41,494 nucleotides of DNA. It comes from Marinifilaceae bacterium (GTDB lineage: Bacteria > Bacteroidota > Bacteroidia > Bacteroidales > Marinifilaceae). The DNA lies in the NCBI GenBank assembly GCA_025210485.1, contig JAOARN010000123.1:1-41494 (forward strand), written 5' to 3'. Positions 8,117 through 17,263 of the stretch are shown piece after piece (positions within the stretch are counted from its first letter, which is position 1; the number at the start of each line of letters is the position of its first letter). The notes under the pieces are model-generated. The model saw only the letters and a program-made list of their open reading frames with translations. It had not been told where the DNA came from and did no database searches. A program made the position numbers and the translations under genes.

Positions 8117-8758
8117 ATGAAGAGAATTTTGATTATAAGCGTTATGCTTTGCTTAAGTTTAAATATTGTTAAGGCACAACAGACAGCAACAACATCGACA
8201 GGTAAAGTTGTTATTTTATTTGAAAATGGAACATGGAAATATGCCGAGGATATTAAAAAAGAAGAAGAAGTAAAGAAATCCATACCTGAAAAACCATTTG
8301 AAATATTAGAAGCTAAGGTCGAAAAGAAAGAATTTTTAATGGGGCCAAGTAAAAAATTATCAAAGTACTTTAAGACTCGTAATATTGTAAAATGTGATTT
8401 GATACTTGATTCAAATAAGGATGGTGTAAGTCTTATTACTGAATGGAAAGTAATGACAGGTGAAGCATATTCTTATTTTGGATATATAAAAAAAGGAGCA
8501 TTTTTAAGTTTACAGCTTATTAGTGGGGAAACTATTGATTTAGTATTTGATAAAGAGTACGAGCCAAAAGAATTTGAAAAATATGGATTTTCTACCTATT
8601 CTGCAGCAATAAATTTGACAAAAAGCCAAATTTCAAAATTAAGGAATAATATAATTATAAAAGCTACAATGAATTGGAGCAGAAGAGCCGAATCATATAA
8701 GATAGCGAGTCCTGATTACTTTAAAAATAACTTGCAGCAAATAACAAAAGATAAATAA
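8117..8758 (+). CDS. Small secreted protein, DUF3157-like start
   Basis: The reading frame is open from a TTG at 8072, but the ATG at 8117 is the better start because it places a clean signal peptide first (MKRILIISVMLCLSLNIVKA, cleavage before QQ). The protein is then 213 residues. The mature N-terminus has GKVVILFENGTWKYAED, a pattern shared with small Bacteroidota envelope proteins of the GKxVLLxDDGTWxY type. The rest is a beta-rich domain of unknown role. It lies 48 bp behind the antiporter and shares its terminator, so it may be co-expressed with it. A link to ion homeostasis is unproven. Confidence 0.75.
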   Translation: MKRILIISVMLCLSLNIVKAQQTATTSTGKVVILFENGTWKYAEDIKKEEEVKKSIPEKPFEILEAKVEKKEFLMGPSKKLSKYFKTRNIVKCDLILDSNKDGVSLITEWKVMTGEAYSYFGYIKKGAFLSLQLISGETIDLVFDKEYEPKEFEKYGFSTYSAAINLTKSQISKLRNNIIIKATMNWSRRAESYKIASPDYFKNNLQQITKDK

Positions 8759-8762
8759 AAAT

Positions 8763-8797
8763 ATAATAGCCCATATTTATTTAATATGGGCTATTAT
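8763..8797. terminator. Bidirectional terminator between convergent genes
   Basis: A perfect 15-bp stem starts ATAATAGCCCATATT, with loop TATTT. It lies between the plus-strand gene ending at 8758 and the minus-strand gene ending at 8814, and can serve both. Confidence 0.85.
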
Positions 8798-8813
8798 ATT
8801 CTTTTCAGAAATT

Positions 8814-9215
8814 TCAATCTTTAGATCGGATAATTTCCACAATTTCTGTTGTTGATATAGATGGTGTTCGTTCAAGGTAAACCACCTCGCAAACATCCTT
8901 AAATTCATCAAATTTACCCTCCCAGTCATTACCCATAACTAGAATATCTGCATTATATTTTAGAATATAATCTCGTTTTAATTCGAGTGATTCTTCATAA
9001 AAAACTTCATCAACAATACCTAAAGCATTTACTATTCTTAATCTTTCTTCTTGCTTATATAGAGGATATTTTTGTTTCTTTGAATAATTGAGATTATCAG
9101 TTGAAATACCAACTATTAATGTGTCTCCTAATTTTTTAGATCTTTCTAGTATGTTTAGATGTCCCACGTGGAACAAATCAAATGTACCAAATGTAATAAT
9201 TCTTTTTTTACTCAT
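8814..9215 (-). CDS. tagD: Glycerol-3-phosphate cytidylyltransferase-like nucleotidyltransferase
   Basis: The protein is a small cytidylyltransferase of the HxGH superfamily, 133 residues from the ATG at 9215. The frame extends to a TTG at 9227, which is less likely. The signature FGTFDLFHVGH near residues 9-19 holds the nucleotide-binding His pair. VMGNDWEGKFD and the C-terminal RTPSISTTEI are the hallmarks of TagD-type enzymes, which make CDP-glycerol from CTP and glycerol-3-phosphate for surface polymers. The family also includes ethanolamine-phosphate and FAD-synthase-like relatives, so the exact substrate is inferred. It stands alone, convergent with the preceding genes and 160 bp downstream of sucD on the same strand. 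Confidence 0.85.
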   Translation of the reverse strand: MSKKRIITFGTFDLFHVGHLNILERSKKLGDTLIVGISTDNLNYSKKQKYPLYKQEERLRIVNALGIVDEVFYEESLELKRDYILKYNADILVMGNDWEGKFDEFKDVCEVVYLERTPSISTTEIVEIIRSKD

Positions 9216-9320
9216 TTTTACAGGCAATATTGGTTGATTCTCAAAGATAAGTTTTTTTTAAAATAATTGTGATTTTTGAGAAATTAGTTCCCTGAAATAC
9301 TAAAATTTGATTAGAAAATT

Positions 9321-9369
9321 AAAGCCCAAATAAAGTATGAAAAATTGTTTTATACTCTATTTGGACTTT
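9321..9369 (-). terminator. Terminator of the sucC-sucD operon
   Basis: AAAGCCCAAATAAAGTAT pairs with ATACTCTATTTGGACTTT (two mismatches) around a 13-nt loop. On the minus strand it is followed by a T-rich tail. It begins about 20 bp after the sucD stop. Confidence 0.65.
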
Positions 9370-9388
9370 GTATACTATTAAATTAATT

Positions 9389-10267
9389 CTATTTAGATAA
9401 TAATTCTTTCATCTTCTTCCCTATTTCTGCAGGTGATTTTACAACGCTTATTCCTGCGGATTCCAAAGCATGCATTTTATCTGCTGCGCTGCCTTGCTTT
9501 CCGTTTATAATAGCCCCTGCATGTCCCATTCTTTTCCCTTTTGGTGCAGTTTGACCTGCAATGAATGCGACTACAGGTTTATTTACATACTTAGAAATAT
9601 ATTCGGCAGCTATCTCTTCATCATTTCCTCCAATTTCACCAATCAAGACTATTGCTTCTGTATCGGCATCTTCATTAAATAATTTTACTGCATCTATATG
9701 TCTAGTTCCGATAATAGGATCTCCCCCAATACCAATAGCTGTAGATTGCCCCAAACCTTGGTTTACAAGTTGATGTACAGCTTCGTATGTTAATGTTCCT
9801 GATCTAGATATAATTCCGACTTTACCAGGTTTGTGAATAAACCCAGGCATAATACCTATTTTGGCAAGTCCAGGACTTATGATACCAGGACAATTAGGAC
9901 CAATTAACACAGTATCTGGATAATCCTTAAGAAACTCCTTAACCTTTAGCATATCCATTGTAGGAACTCCTTCGGTTATGCATACAATTAATTTAATTCC
10001 TGCCATAGCAGATTCCATTATTGCATCAGCGCTATAAGCTGGAGGGACAAATATAACAGAACTGTTTGCATTGGTCGAAACTACTGCTTTTTCAACAGTG
10101 TTATAAATAGGAATACTATCATTGAATTTCAAGCCTCCTTTTCCTGGGGTGACTCCAGCAACAACATTAGTTCCATATTCAATCATTTGTTTTGTATGGA
10201 AACTTCCTTCCGAACCTGTTATTCCTTGAACTAACAGTTTTGTATCTTTATTTACTAATATGCTCAT
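9389..10267 (-). CDS. sucD: Succinate--CoA ligase (ADP/GDP-forming) subunit alpha
   Basis: This is the CoA-binding, phosphohistidine-bearing subunit of succinyl-CoA synthetase, which interconverts succinyl-CoA and succinate with substrate-level phosphorylation in the TCA cycle. At 292 residues it is full length. Visible features are the CoA-binding QGITGSEG (14-21), GPNCPG (123-128), the glutamate loop around GEIGGNDEE (210-218), and the phosphorylated His249 in [11 protein letters not shown]. It starts 9 bp after the sucC stop, so the two are translationally close and co-transcribed. Nothing is unusual. Confidence 0.97.
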   Translation of the reverse strand: MSILVNKDTKLLVQGITGSEGSFHTKQMIEYGTNVVAGVTPGKGGLKFNDSIPIYNTVEKAVVSTNANSSVIFVPPAYSADAIMESAMAGIKLIVCITEGVPTMDMLKVKEFLKDYPDTVLIGPNCPGIISPGLAKIGIMPGFIHKPGKVGIISRSGTLTYEAVHQLVNQGLGQSTAIGIGGDPIIGTRHIDAVKLFNEDADTEAIVLIGEIGGNDEEIAAEYISKYVNKPVVAFIAGQTAPKGKRMGHAGAIINGKQGSAADKMHALESAGISVVKSPAEIGKKMKELLSK

Positions 10268-10276
10268 TTTTGAATA

Positions 10277-11434
10277 TTATTTTAATGTTGAAACCACTTT
10301 TTCAGCTGCATCTTTTAATTCTGTTGCTGCAATAATATTAAGGCCTGAATTTTCAAGTATTTCTTTACCTATTTCGGCATTAGTTCCCTGTAAACGAACC
10401 ACAATAGGTAGACTGAGACCAGCATTCTTTATAGCTTCTACTACACCATTCGCAACACGATCACATCTAACTATTCCTCCAAAAATATTAATTAGAATAG
10501 CTTTAACATTTGGGTCAGATAGAATTATCTTAAAACCTTTTTCAACTGTTTCGGCAGAAGCACTCCCTCCTACATCAAGAAAATTTGCTGGTTCGGCTCC
10601 TGATAATTTAATAATATCCATGGTTGCCATAGCTAAACCAGCTCCATTAACCATACAACCTATATTTCCATCAAGTTTTATATAATTAAGATTGGCTTCA
10701 CTTGCCTTTAATTCAAGTTCATCTTCTTCGTGTACATCTCTATATTCATATATGTTTGATCTTCTGTATAAGGCATTGTCATCGAAATTAGCTTTAGCAT
10801 CTAGAGCAATAATTTCATTTTCATTAGTTAATACCATTGGGTTTACTTCGAAAAGACTAGCATCAGTTTCTACAAATGCGTGGTATAGAAGAATAAAAAA
10901 TTTAACTGCATTATTAAAGGCATCAGCTCTAAGATTTAGGAAAAAAGCTAATTTCCGAGCCTGAAAAGCTTGGATTCCTAAGGCTGTATTGATTGGAAGT
11001 TTTAAAATCTTTTCTGGCGATTTTTCGGCTATTTCTTCAATATCCATACCACCTTCTGCAGAAACCATAAAACTTATACATGATTTTGATCTGTCAACTA
11101 TCAAACCAACATAAAACTCAGATTTGATATTTGATGCAGCTTCGATTAAAAGTTTGCGAACTTTCTGACCATTTGGTCCTGTTTGGTGCGTACGCAGTTG
11201 CATTCCTAGCATCTTATTGGATATTTTTTTCACATCCTGAATTGATGGTGCAAACTTAACTCCCCCTCCTTTTCCTCTTCCTCCGGCATGGATTTGGGCT
11301 TTAATTACAACTGGCAATCCGACTTCTAGTGCTGCATTTTCAGCTTCTTCGGTATCCTCAATTATTTTGCTTTTGGGAACAGAAATACCATATCTCCTAA
11401 GTATTTCTTTGGCTTGATATTCATGAATTTTCAT
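10277..11434 (-). CDS. sucC: Succinate--CoA ligase (ADP/GDP-forming) subunit beta
   Basis: This is the nucleotide-binding ATP-grasp subunit that partners SucD. The 385 residues cover the complete ATP-grasp fold: [17 protein letters not shown] at the N-terminus, [15 protein letters not shown] (46-60) for nucleotide binding, FEVNPMVL (about 195-202) in the metal-binding part, and [13 protein letters not shown] and [10 protein letters not shown] in the C-terminal CoA-ligase domain. It is first in the two-gene operon. Its upstream region carries a 14-bp stem hairpin between 24 and 60 bp before the ATG, listed separately. Confidence 0.97.
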   Translation of the reverse strand: MKIHEYQAKEILRRYGISVPKSKIIEDTEEAENAALEVGLPVVIKAQIHAGGRGKGGGVKFAPSIQDVKKISNKMLGMQLRTHQTGPNGQKVRKLLIEAASNIKSEFYVGLIVDRSKSCISFMVSAEGGMDIEEIAEKSPEKILKLPINTALGIQAFQARKLAFFLNLRADAFNNAVKFFILLYHAFVETDASLFEVNPMVLTNENEIIALDAKANFDDNALYRRSNIYEYRDVHEEDELELKASEANLNYIKLDGNIGCMVNGAGLAMATMDIIKLSGAEPANFLDVGGSASAETVEKGFKIILSDPNVKAILINIFGGIVRCDRVANGVVEAIKNAGLSLPIVVRLQGTNAEIGKEILENSGLNIIAATELKDAAEKVVSTLK

Positions 11435-11457
11435 ATTAATAATTTTAGGGCTGGCTT

Positions 11458-11494
11458 AAAAATTAGATTATCTTAAGTCAATAATCTAATTTTT
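11458..11494 (-). promoter_or_regulatory. Hairpin in the sucC leader
   Basis: A perfect 14-bp inverted repeat (AAAAATTAGATTAT and its complement, 10-nt loop) lies 24-60 bp before the sucC ATG. Read on the minus strand its 3' arm ends in TTTTT, so it resembles a weak intrinsic terminator or attenuator. It could also be an operator. The stem is almost all A-T. Confidence 0.4.
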
Positions 11495-11676
11495 TAGGAT
11501 TAGTTTTTATGGAGATTTATATTTTCTCCTCCCTATAAAATTAAATATATAAATGCTTATTAACAAAATAAATTTGAGATATAAATTGATTAAACAACTT
11601 GTAAATTATGAAACAATATGGATTCATTATTAACAGAAGTTTCATAGTAGCTTAAAACTTTTATGTTTAAAAATTA

Positions 11677-11754
11677 ATGATTAAAAAACTGAATTTGGAT
11701 TCCGGTGAACTATCTGCCAAAAAGTCTATTAGCCAAAATAATATCTTGCATTAA
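11677..11754 (+). CDS. Possible 25-residue peptide ORF
   Basis: ATG to TAA encodes MIKKLNLDSGELSAKKSISQ followed by five residues. The MIKKLNLxxxxLSxKxIS pattern recalls leader peptides of Bacteroidota GG-type peptide precursors, but there is no GG site and no core peptide before the stop. An isolated terminator hairpin follows 67 bp downstream. It could be a truncated precursor, a chance ORF or part of a small RNA. Confidence 0.2.
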   Translation: MIKKLNLDSGELSAKKSISQNNILH

Positions 11755-11820
11755 GCCAATTGTATATTTTCTTAGGTAAAGATATGATTTGTTTTTATTA
11801 TGAGGTTTATAAATCTCTTT

Positions 11821-11850
11821 AGCCCAATCTATTGCATTGGGCTTTGTTAT
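11821..11850 (+). terminator. Orphan terminator-like hairpin
   Basis: AGCCCAAT, loop CTATTGC, ATTGGGCT form a perfect 8-bp stem followed by TTGTTAT. No established gene ends just upstream on the plus strand, so it may close a short transcript. Confidence 0.5.
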
Positions 11851-12432
11851 ATATATCTTTCTGGCAATATTTTACACTTATAATATTATGATTTTTGGGA
11901 TTTCTTATAATAAAATCTTTACTCATTTTTATCTTAAATATTACTTTCGTAAAATGACTTACATTTTTCACTATGCTGCTCAATATAATATATGTATAAA
12001 ATTATGTCCATCTATTATTTAAACTTACCCAAAGATTCCCTCCTATGCTTTTTCTTTAGGTAAATTAAATTACAATATTAATTTTTTTGAAAACAGAGTA
12101 TTTACTATAATATTAATCATATGGAGCTAGCTAAGCTTAGATTATCACAAAGATGACAAGCATTCAAAATAACTATTGTAACTATTTAAATGCCAAATGT
12201 ATTACAGTTTGGGATTTTTGCTTAAAAAAACTGCGGCATATTTATATTTACGAAATCGGATTCTAGATTAATTAAGAGTATTTATAAAAATTCAATTACT
12301 TTTATATAAAATTCAAGATTTATGTTTAAGTATAGTCAGTTTCGAGAAAATTGTTTTATTAAGAGACTAGACTTATTATAAGCATTATAGTATCTTGTAT
12401 TTAATATAATTTGAAATATAAAAAAATAAAAG

Positions 12433-13158
12433 ATGAATAATAAAGGATTAATAGTAATTACAGGTGCAAGTTCAGGAATTGGTGAAGCTACAGCAAAATT
12501 GTTTTCAGAAAAAGGACATCCTTTGCTTTTATTGGCAAGAAGATTGGATAGAATGGAAAGTTTAAACTTACCAAATTGCTTGTGTCGTAGTTTAGATGTT
12601 GTAGATTACGAAAAATTTAAAGAATGTATTAAAGAAGCAGAATCAAAATTTGGAGATGTTGAAGCTATAGTCAATAATGCAGGTGTTATGCTATTAGGAG
12701 ACCTTACTGATCAAAGTCCTGAGGAGTGGAAAAGAATGCTTGATGTAAATATGTTAGGAGTTCTGAATGGTATGCAGTTAGTATTGCCTAAAATGAAAGA
12801 AAGAAAAGGAGGAACAATTATAAATGTTAGTTCTGTAGCAGGTAGAAAAAATTATGAAAGTCATGCAGCTTACTGCGGTACTAAATTTGGGGTACATGCA
12901 ATTACAGAAGGAGCTAGAATCGAAGCAGCTTTAAATAATGTAAGAATGGTAACTATAGCACCAGGTGCAGTAGAGACTGAATTATTAGATCATACAAGTT
13001 CAGAGGATATTGTAAAAGATTATCAAGATTGGAAAGAAGAAATAGGTGGTGTAATTCGTTCCGAAGATATTGCAAATGCGATATGGTATGCATTTAATCA
13101 GCCTCAAGGGGTAAATGTTAGAGAAATAGTTATAGCAGCAACTAAGCAGGCTAACTAA
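12433..13158 (+). CDS. SDR family NAD(P)-dependent oxidoreductase (YdfG-like)
   Basis: This is a classical short-chain dehydrogenase/reductase of 241 residues, presumably cytoplasmic. The cofactor loop TGASSGIG spans 10-17. ARR at 35-37 points to NADP(H) preference. NNAG is at 81-84, and the catalytic Ser134 (NVSS), Tyr147 and Lys151 (YCGTK) are all present. The C-terminal part with TIAPGAVETELLDH resembles the YdfG/COG4221 branch, which acts on serine-like hydroxy acids, sugars or aldehydes. The actual substrate cannot be read from sequence. It is monocistronic, with long intergenic stretches on both sides. Confidence 0.9.
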   Translation: MNNKGLIVITGASSGIGEATAKLFSEKGHPLLLLARRLDRMESLNLPNCLCRSLDVVDYEKFKECIKEAESKFGDVEAIVNNAGVMLLGDLTDQSPEEWKRMLDVNMLGVLNGMQLVLPKMKERKGGTIINVSSVAGRKNYESHAAYCGTKFGVHAITEGARIEAALNNVRMVTIAPGAVETELLDHTSSEDIVKDYQDWKEEIGGVIRSEDIANAIWYAFNQPQGVNVREIVIAATKQAN

Positions 13159-13422
13159 TAATTTTTGCAAACAAATATAAAACATGGTTTTGTTGATTTC
13201 ATTTTTTGTAAGATATTTGCGAATTAAATTGTAATATAATCATTGATTTTTTTGCATTAAATATCAAAAAATTGACTTAAGCTTGAATACTTCTTTTAAT
13301 TTGACCTTAAAATCAATAGATCCATCATTAATATAGTGATTATATTTATTTGCATATTTCAATTTTTATATATCCTATATTTAAGTAAATATAATTAATA
13401 TCTGAATTATAAATTCTATCGT

Positions 13423-15129
13423 ATGAGTACAGAAATTAAGAACGAGGAAAGAGAAGAAAAATCTCTAAATTTTATTCAACAGATTATCGAAGATGATATA
13501 AAGAATAATGTTTATGAAGGAGGAAGAGTACATACAAGATTTCCACCTGAACCTAATGGTTATCTGCATATTGGTCATGCTAAGGCTATATGTTTAAATT
13601 TCTCTCTTGCCCAGCAATACGGTGGAAAATGTAATCTTAGATTTGATGATACCAATCCAGTAAAAGAAGATACTGAATATGTTGATTCGATAAAAGAAGA
13701 TATTAAGTGGTTGGGATTCCAGTGGGAAGGAGATCCGCATTATACTTCTGATTATTTTCAACAACTTTACGACTGGGCTGTAAAGTTAATTAAAGATGGA
13801 AAAGCATATGTAGATGATCAAACACCTGAGCAAATAGCTGAGCAAAAAAAATCACCTACAGAAGATGGCATCGAAAGTCCATATAGAAATAGAACTGTTG
13901 AAGAAAACCTTGATTTATTCTCAAGAATGAAGAAAGGAGAATTCGAGAATGGGGCAAAAGTTTTACGTGCGAAGATTGATATGTCATCTCCAAATATGCA
14001 TATGCGTGACCCTATTATGTATAGAATACTTCATGCAGAACATCACAGAACAGGCAATGAATGGTGTATTTACCCTATGTATGATTACGCTCACGGCGAA
14101 TCTGACTATTTAGAAGGTATAACACATTCCATTTGTACTCTTGAATTTGAAGTACACAGACCACTTTATGAATGGTTTATTGATAATTTAACAGATACTG
14201 ATTACAGACCAAAACAGCGAGAGATGGCTAGATTAAATCTTAGCTATACTGTGATGAGTAAACGTAAATTGCTTGAATTAGTTGAAAAGAATATAGTTGA
14301 AGGATGGGATGATCCACGTATGCCAACTATTTCAGGACTTCGCCGAAGAGGCTATACACCAGCTTCAATTCGTAAATTCGCAGATATTATTGGGGTTGCA
14401 AAAAGGAATAATGTAATTGATGTTTCCCTATTAGAGCATTGTGTTCGTGAGGATTTAAATAAGACTGCTAAACGAGTGATGGCTGTATTAAATCCAGTAA
14501 AATTGATTATAGATAATTACACTGATGGAGAAACAGAATATCTAAGCATAGATAATAATCCTGAGGACGAAAATGCTGGAAAAAGAGAGATTCCATTCTC
14601 AAAAGAACTTTATATAGAGCGTGAAGATTTTATGGAAGATGCACCTAAGAAGTTTTTCCGTATGACACCAGGGCGTGAAGTTCGCTTAAAAGCAGCTTAT
14701 ATTGTAATGTGTACAGGTGTAGTTAAGGACGAAGATGGTAATATTACCGAGATACACTGTACTTATGATCCTAAATCGAAGAGTGGAAGTGGAACAGAAG
14801 AGAGTAAACGTAAGGTAAAAGGAACATTACACTGGGTATCAGCCAAAGATGCAATAAAAGCTAAAGTTAGAATCTATGATAGATTATTTAGCAATGAAGC
14901 TCCAGATGGATCAAAAGATATTGATTTTAAAGAATACCTTAATCCAGATTCTTTACAAGTATTGGATAATTGTTACCTAGAGCCTAGCCTTGCAGAATCA
15001 AAGGCAGAAGAGGGATTTCAGTTTACAAGATTAGGATACTTCGCAGTAGATAAATCATCTTCTAAAGAGGGTCTTATTTTTAATAGAACTGTCTCATTAA
15101 AAGACTCTTGGTCTAAGAAGAAGAAGTAA
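13423..15129 (+). CDS. glnS: Glutamine--tRNA ligase
   Basis: This is a class I synthetase that charges tRNA-Gln directly. The 568 residues compare with about 554 in E. coli. [12 protein letters not shown] (41-52) holds the HIGH motif, VMSKR (277-281) is the KMSKS equivalent, and RFDDTNP (73-79) is typical of GlnRS/GluRS. The sequence reads LPHxxx-free bacterial GlnRS style, with the glutaminyl-specific Rossmann core followed by two anticodon-binding beta barrels to the end. It ends in a Lys tail (SWSKKKK). A terminator follows 26 bp after the stop. Its presence implies that Gln-tRNA is made directly, at least in part. Confidence 0.96.
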   Translation: MSTEIKNEEREEKSLNFIQQIIEDDIKNNVYEGGRVHTRFPPEPNGYLHIGHAKAICLNFSLAQQYGGKCNLRFDDTNPVKEDTEYVDSIKEDIKWLGFQWEGDPHYTSDYFQQLYDWAVKLIKDGKAYVDDQTPEQIAEQKKSPTEDGIESPYRNRTVEENLDLFSRMKKGEFENGAKVLRAKIDMSSPNMHMRDPIMYRILHAEHHRTGNEWCIYPMYDYAHGESDYLEGITHSICTLEFEVHRPLYEWFIDNLTDTDYRPKQREMARLNLSYTVMSKRKLLELVEKNIVEGWDDPRMPTISGLRRRGYTPASIRKFADIIGVAKRNNVIDVSLLEHCVREDLNKTAKRVMAVLNPVKLIIDNYTDGETEYLSIDNNPEDENAGKREIPFSKELYIEREDFMEDAPKKFFRMTPGREVRLKAAYIVMCTGVVKDEDGNITEIHCTYDPKSKSGSGTEESKRKVKGTLHWVSAKDAIKAKVRIYDRLFSNEAPDGSKDIDFKEYLNPDSLQVLDNCYLEPSLAESKAEEGFQFTRLGYFAVDKSSSKEGLIFNRTVSLKDSWSKKKK

Positions 15130-15155
15130 ATAATTAATTTACATCATATAACTTT

Positions 15156-15190
15156 AAAGCCAGACTTATTATAAGTTCTGGCTTTTTTTT
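15156..15190 (+). terminator. Rho-independent terminator of glnS
   Basis: AAAGCCAGA pairs with TCTGGCTTT, with an inner CTTA/TAAG stem after a single-T bulge, followed by a run of T to 15190. Confidence 0.88.
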
Positions 15191-15218
15191 GGTTGTATCA
15201 TATATTTGTAAAAGCTGT

Positions 15219-15246
15219 ATGATATTTTTTGAAAAATGCATATCAT
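15219..15246. promoter_or_regulatory. Inverted repeat upstream of the LysR gene
   Basis: ATGATAT and ATATCAT (7 bp) enclose TTTTT-G-AAAAA-TGC, about 95 bp before the lysR ATG. The half-site resembles the ends of the palindrome at the yeiH start (ATGATAA). LysR regulators often bind such inverted repeats near their own promoter, so it is a candidate operator. In AT-rich DNA this may be chance. Confidence 0.3.
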
Positions 15247-15341
15247 TTCATGTATCTACATTATTAAGTGTTATGTAAATTTTATCAACTAATAAATTAA
15301 ATTTAAACCTAATAATTTTAAAGATATCATCTAATTTAAAT

Positions 15342-16229
15342 ATGGAATATAGAGATAAGGTATTTATAGCAGTAGCAGAGAAATTGAGTTTTTCGAAGGC
15401 AGCATTGGAGTTAAATATTAGTCAACCAGCTGTTACTAATCATATAAAAGAATTGGAAGAAAGATATAAGACAAATCTCTTTGATAGAAAAGGTAATAGA
15501 ATATACTTGACAAAACATGGAGAGAAGGTTTATAACTTTTTTAAGAAGATAGAGCAAGAGTATAGAGAGCTTGAGTTTGAAATAAGTCAAATGCATAATA
15601 GTATTTCGGGAGAATTCAAAATTGGAGCAAGTTCTACTATTTCTCAATATATTATACCTAAAGTGATAGCATCTTTTCATAAAAGATTTCCAAGAATACA
15701 GATATATCTAATTAATGGGAATTCATTCGATATGGAAAAATTACTTTCTGAAAACAAGATAGACATTGCTTTGGTTGAAAATAATTCCTCAAAAACAGAT
15801 ATAAGATATTCAAATTTTGCTGATGATGAATTAGTATTTGTAACTGCTAAGAATTCATTATATGCTAAAAAAAATTCCTTGAAAATTGAAGATTTATACA
15901 CTATCCCAATAGTTGTCAGAGAGGAAGGCTCAGGAACTCTCGAAGTTATTAAGGATAAATTCCAGACTCATGGTATTAAGTTTGATAAATTAAATACATT
16001 TATTCATTTAGGTAGCACTGAATCCATTAAAAATTTTCTTCTCGATTTTGATGGTATAGCTATTGTTTCTGAAAAAGCAATCCAAAATGAATTGTATATA
16101 AAAAGCTTAGTAAAATTAAATCTAAAAGATATTAGTATTACCAGAAAGTTTAGAATAGCTAATCGTATGGGACATAAAAGTAGATTAGTAGAATTATTTG
16201 AGAATTTTATTGATTCCTATAATTTTTAG
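15342..16229 (+). CDS. LysR-family transcriptional regulator (YeiE-like context)
   Basis: This is a DNA-binding regulator of 295 residues. The N-terminal winged helix-turn-helix covers about 1-60, with the recognition segment SKAALELNISQPAVTNHIKE around 18-37, and is followed by the linker helix. The substrate-binding domain, two Rossmann-like lobes, covers about 90-292. It starts with GEFKIGASSTISQYIIP, typical of the CysB/YeiE-like group. The next genes are yeiH-family and TSUP transporters on the same strand, matching the yeiE-yeiH pairing in enterobacteria, so it probably controls them in response to a sulfur anion. Effector and regulon are inferred. The gap to yeiH is 77 bp and holds a striking palindrome. 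Confidence 0.9.
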   Translation: MEYRDKVFIAVAEKLSFSKAALELNISQPAVTNHIKELEERYKTNLFDRKGNRIYLTKHGEKVYNFFKKIEQEYRELEFEISQMHNSISGEFKIGASSTISQYIIPKVIASFHKRFPRIQIYLINGNSFDMEKLLSENKIDIALVENNSSKTDIRYSNFADDELVFVTAKNSLYAKKNSLKIEDLYTIPIVVREEGSGTLEVIKDKFQTHGIKFDKLNTFIHLGSTESIKNFLLDFDGIAIVSEKAIQNELYIKSLVKLNLKDISITRKFRIANRMGHKSRLVELFENFIDSYNF

Positions 16230-16268
16230 TTATAACTAATAAGAAAACACTATTTGCTTTAATTATAA

Positions 16269-16309
16269 CATGATAATACATTTGGAACTCAAAAAAATGT
16301 ATTATCATG
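16269..16309 (+). promoter_or_regulatory. 41-bp palindrome spanning the yeiH start codon
   Basis: The arms CATGATAATACATTT (16269-16283) and AAATGTATTATCATG (16295-16309) are perfectly complementary over 15 bp around an 11-nt spacer. The ATG at 16307-16309 forms the end of the right arm. No T-run follows, so it is not an intrinsic terminator. It is either a LysR operator or an RNA hairpin that masks the start codon. Confidence 0.6.
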
Positions 16310-17257
16310 AAAACTACACTAAACTTAAAACCACGAATATCATTAACTGCAAACCATCGGAATAATATCTATTTATTTTGTATTTGTGCTTGTATGCTTC
16401 CATTTGTTTCACCAGCTTTTGCCTTAATAACAGGCATTCTATTAGCATTATTAAAGATTACGAATTCAAATTATAGCAAGTATAGTTCCAAAATTCTTCA
16501 GTATGCAATCGTATTATTAGGTTTTGGAATGAATCTGACGGAGGTTTACAGTTTATCAAAAACAGGATTTCTAGAAACTTTTGTATCTGTTAGCTTGGTT
16601 GTCATTGTGGGTCTAGCTTTAGGCAAGTTGTTAAGAATAGAAAAACATATAGCAACTCTTATTTCAGTAGGGACAGCAATATGCGGAGGTAGTGCAATAG
16701 CAGCAGTTTCTCCTATACTACGAAGTAAAGATTCGGAAAACACCATGGCTCTAATCGTAGTGTTCAGTTTAAATGCAATAGCCCTAATTATATTTCCATA
16801 TATTGGGCATTATTTCAATTTAAGCCAAGAAGTATTTGGAAATTGGGCAGCAATAGCCATTCACGATACAAGTTCGGTTGTAGGAGCTGCAATGGCCTAT
16901 GGTGACGAATCGCTTAAGATAGCAACTACAATAAAGCTTATAAGGGCATTGTGGATAATTCCATTATCTATATTTATTTCAATATTTTTTGTTAAAACAA
17001 GTATTAAGAAAATACGCATACCTTGGTTTATACTATTCTTTGTATTAGCTATTATTTTTTCGAATTATTTTAAGAGTCTGGATATTACATATATGCATTT
17101 AAATTGGCTGGGAAAGAAAGCTTTAGTCATTGCACTTTTTCTTATCGGGACAAATATAGATATTCAAAAAATTAAAGAATCAGGTAAGAAAGCATTTTTA
17201 ATGGGATTGATTCTATGGGTGTTGATATCTAGTATTTCATTAATTATTTTAAAATAG
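16307..17257 (+). CDS. yeiH: YeiH/UPF0324-family putative sulfur-anion exporter
   Basis: This is an inner-membrane protein of 316 residues with about nine to ten transmembrane helices, of the YeiH (PF03601) family. Some members are linked to sulfite or sulfonate-derived sulfite export. Visible family signatures are LLGFGMNL (about 66-73), VGTAICGGSAIAAVSPIL (about 121-138) and AIAIHDTSSVVGAAMAYG (about 186-203). The basic N-terminus (MKTTLNLKPRIS) is cytoplasmic. A TSUP transporter gene follows only 6 bp after the stop, so the two are co-transcribed, with the LysR gene just upstream. The transport function is inferred from family and neighbourhood. Confidence 0.88.
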   Translation: MKTTLNLKPRISLTANHRNNIYLFCICACMLPFVSPAFALITGILLALLKITNSNYSKYSSKILQYAIVLLGFGMNLTEVYSLSKTGFLETFVSVSLVVIVGLALGKLLRIEKHIATLISVGTAICGGSAIAAVSPILRSKDSENTMALIVVFSLNAIALIIFPYIGHYFNLSQEVFGNWAAIAIHDTSSVVGAAMAYGDESLKIATTIKLIRALWIIPLSIFISIFFVKTSIKKIRIPWFILFFVLAIIFSNYFKSLDITYMHLNWLGKKALVIALFLIGTNIDIQKIKESGKKAFLMGLILWVLISSISLIILK

Positions 17258-17263
17258 CTAATA

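Larger units (their letters stand above)
11435..12432. other. About 1 kb gene-poor region upstream of sucC
   Basis: The interval lies between the divergent sucC and the SDR gene. It contains a sucC-proximal hairpin (11458-11494), a 25-codon ORF (11677-11754), a terminator-like hairpin with no recognisable gene in front (11821-11850), and a weak hairpin with arms TTACCCAAAGA/TCTTTAGGTAA at 12025-12063. The 61-codon frame at 11837-12022 starts with TTG inside the terminator and is not believable. No protein family was recognised. It may hold a small RNA or a decayed gene. Confidence 0.45.

Noticed and set aside
10260..10685. Plus-strand 141-codon frame across the sucC-sucD junction
   Set aside because: It is a shadow of two certain genes on the other strand.
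11837..12022. 61-codon hydrophobic frame in the gap upstream of the SDR gene
   Set aside because: It starts with TTG inside a terminator hairpin and has no recognisable feature.
16269..16309. Intrinsic terminator of the lysR gene
   Set aside because: The stem is strong but no T-run follows on the plus strand and it includes the next gene's start codon.
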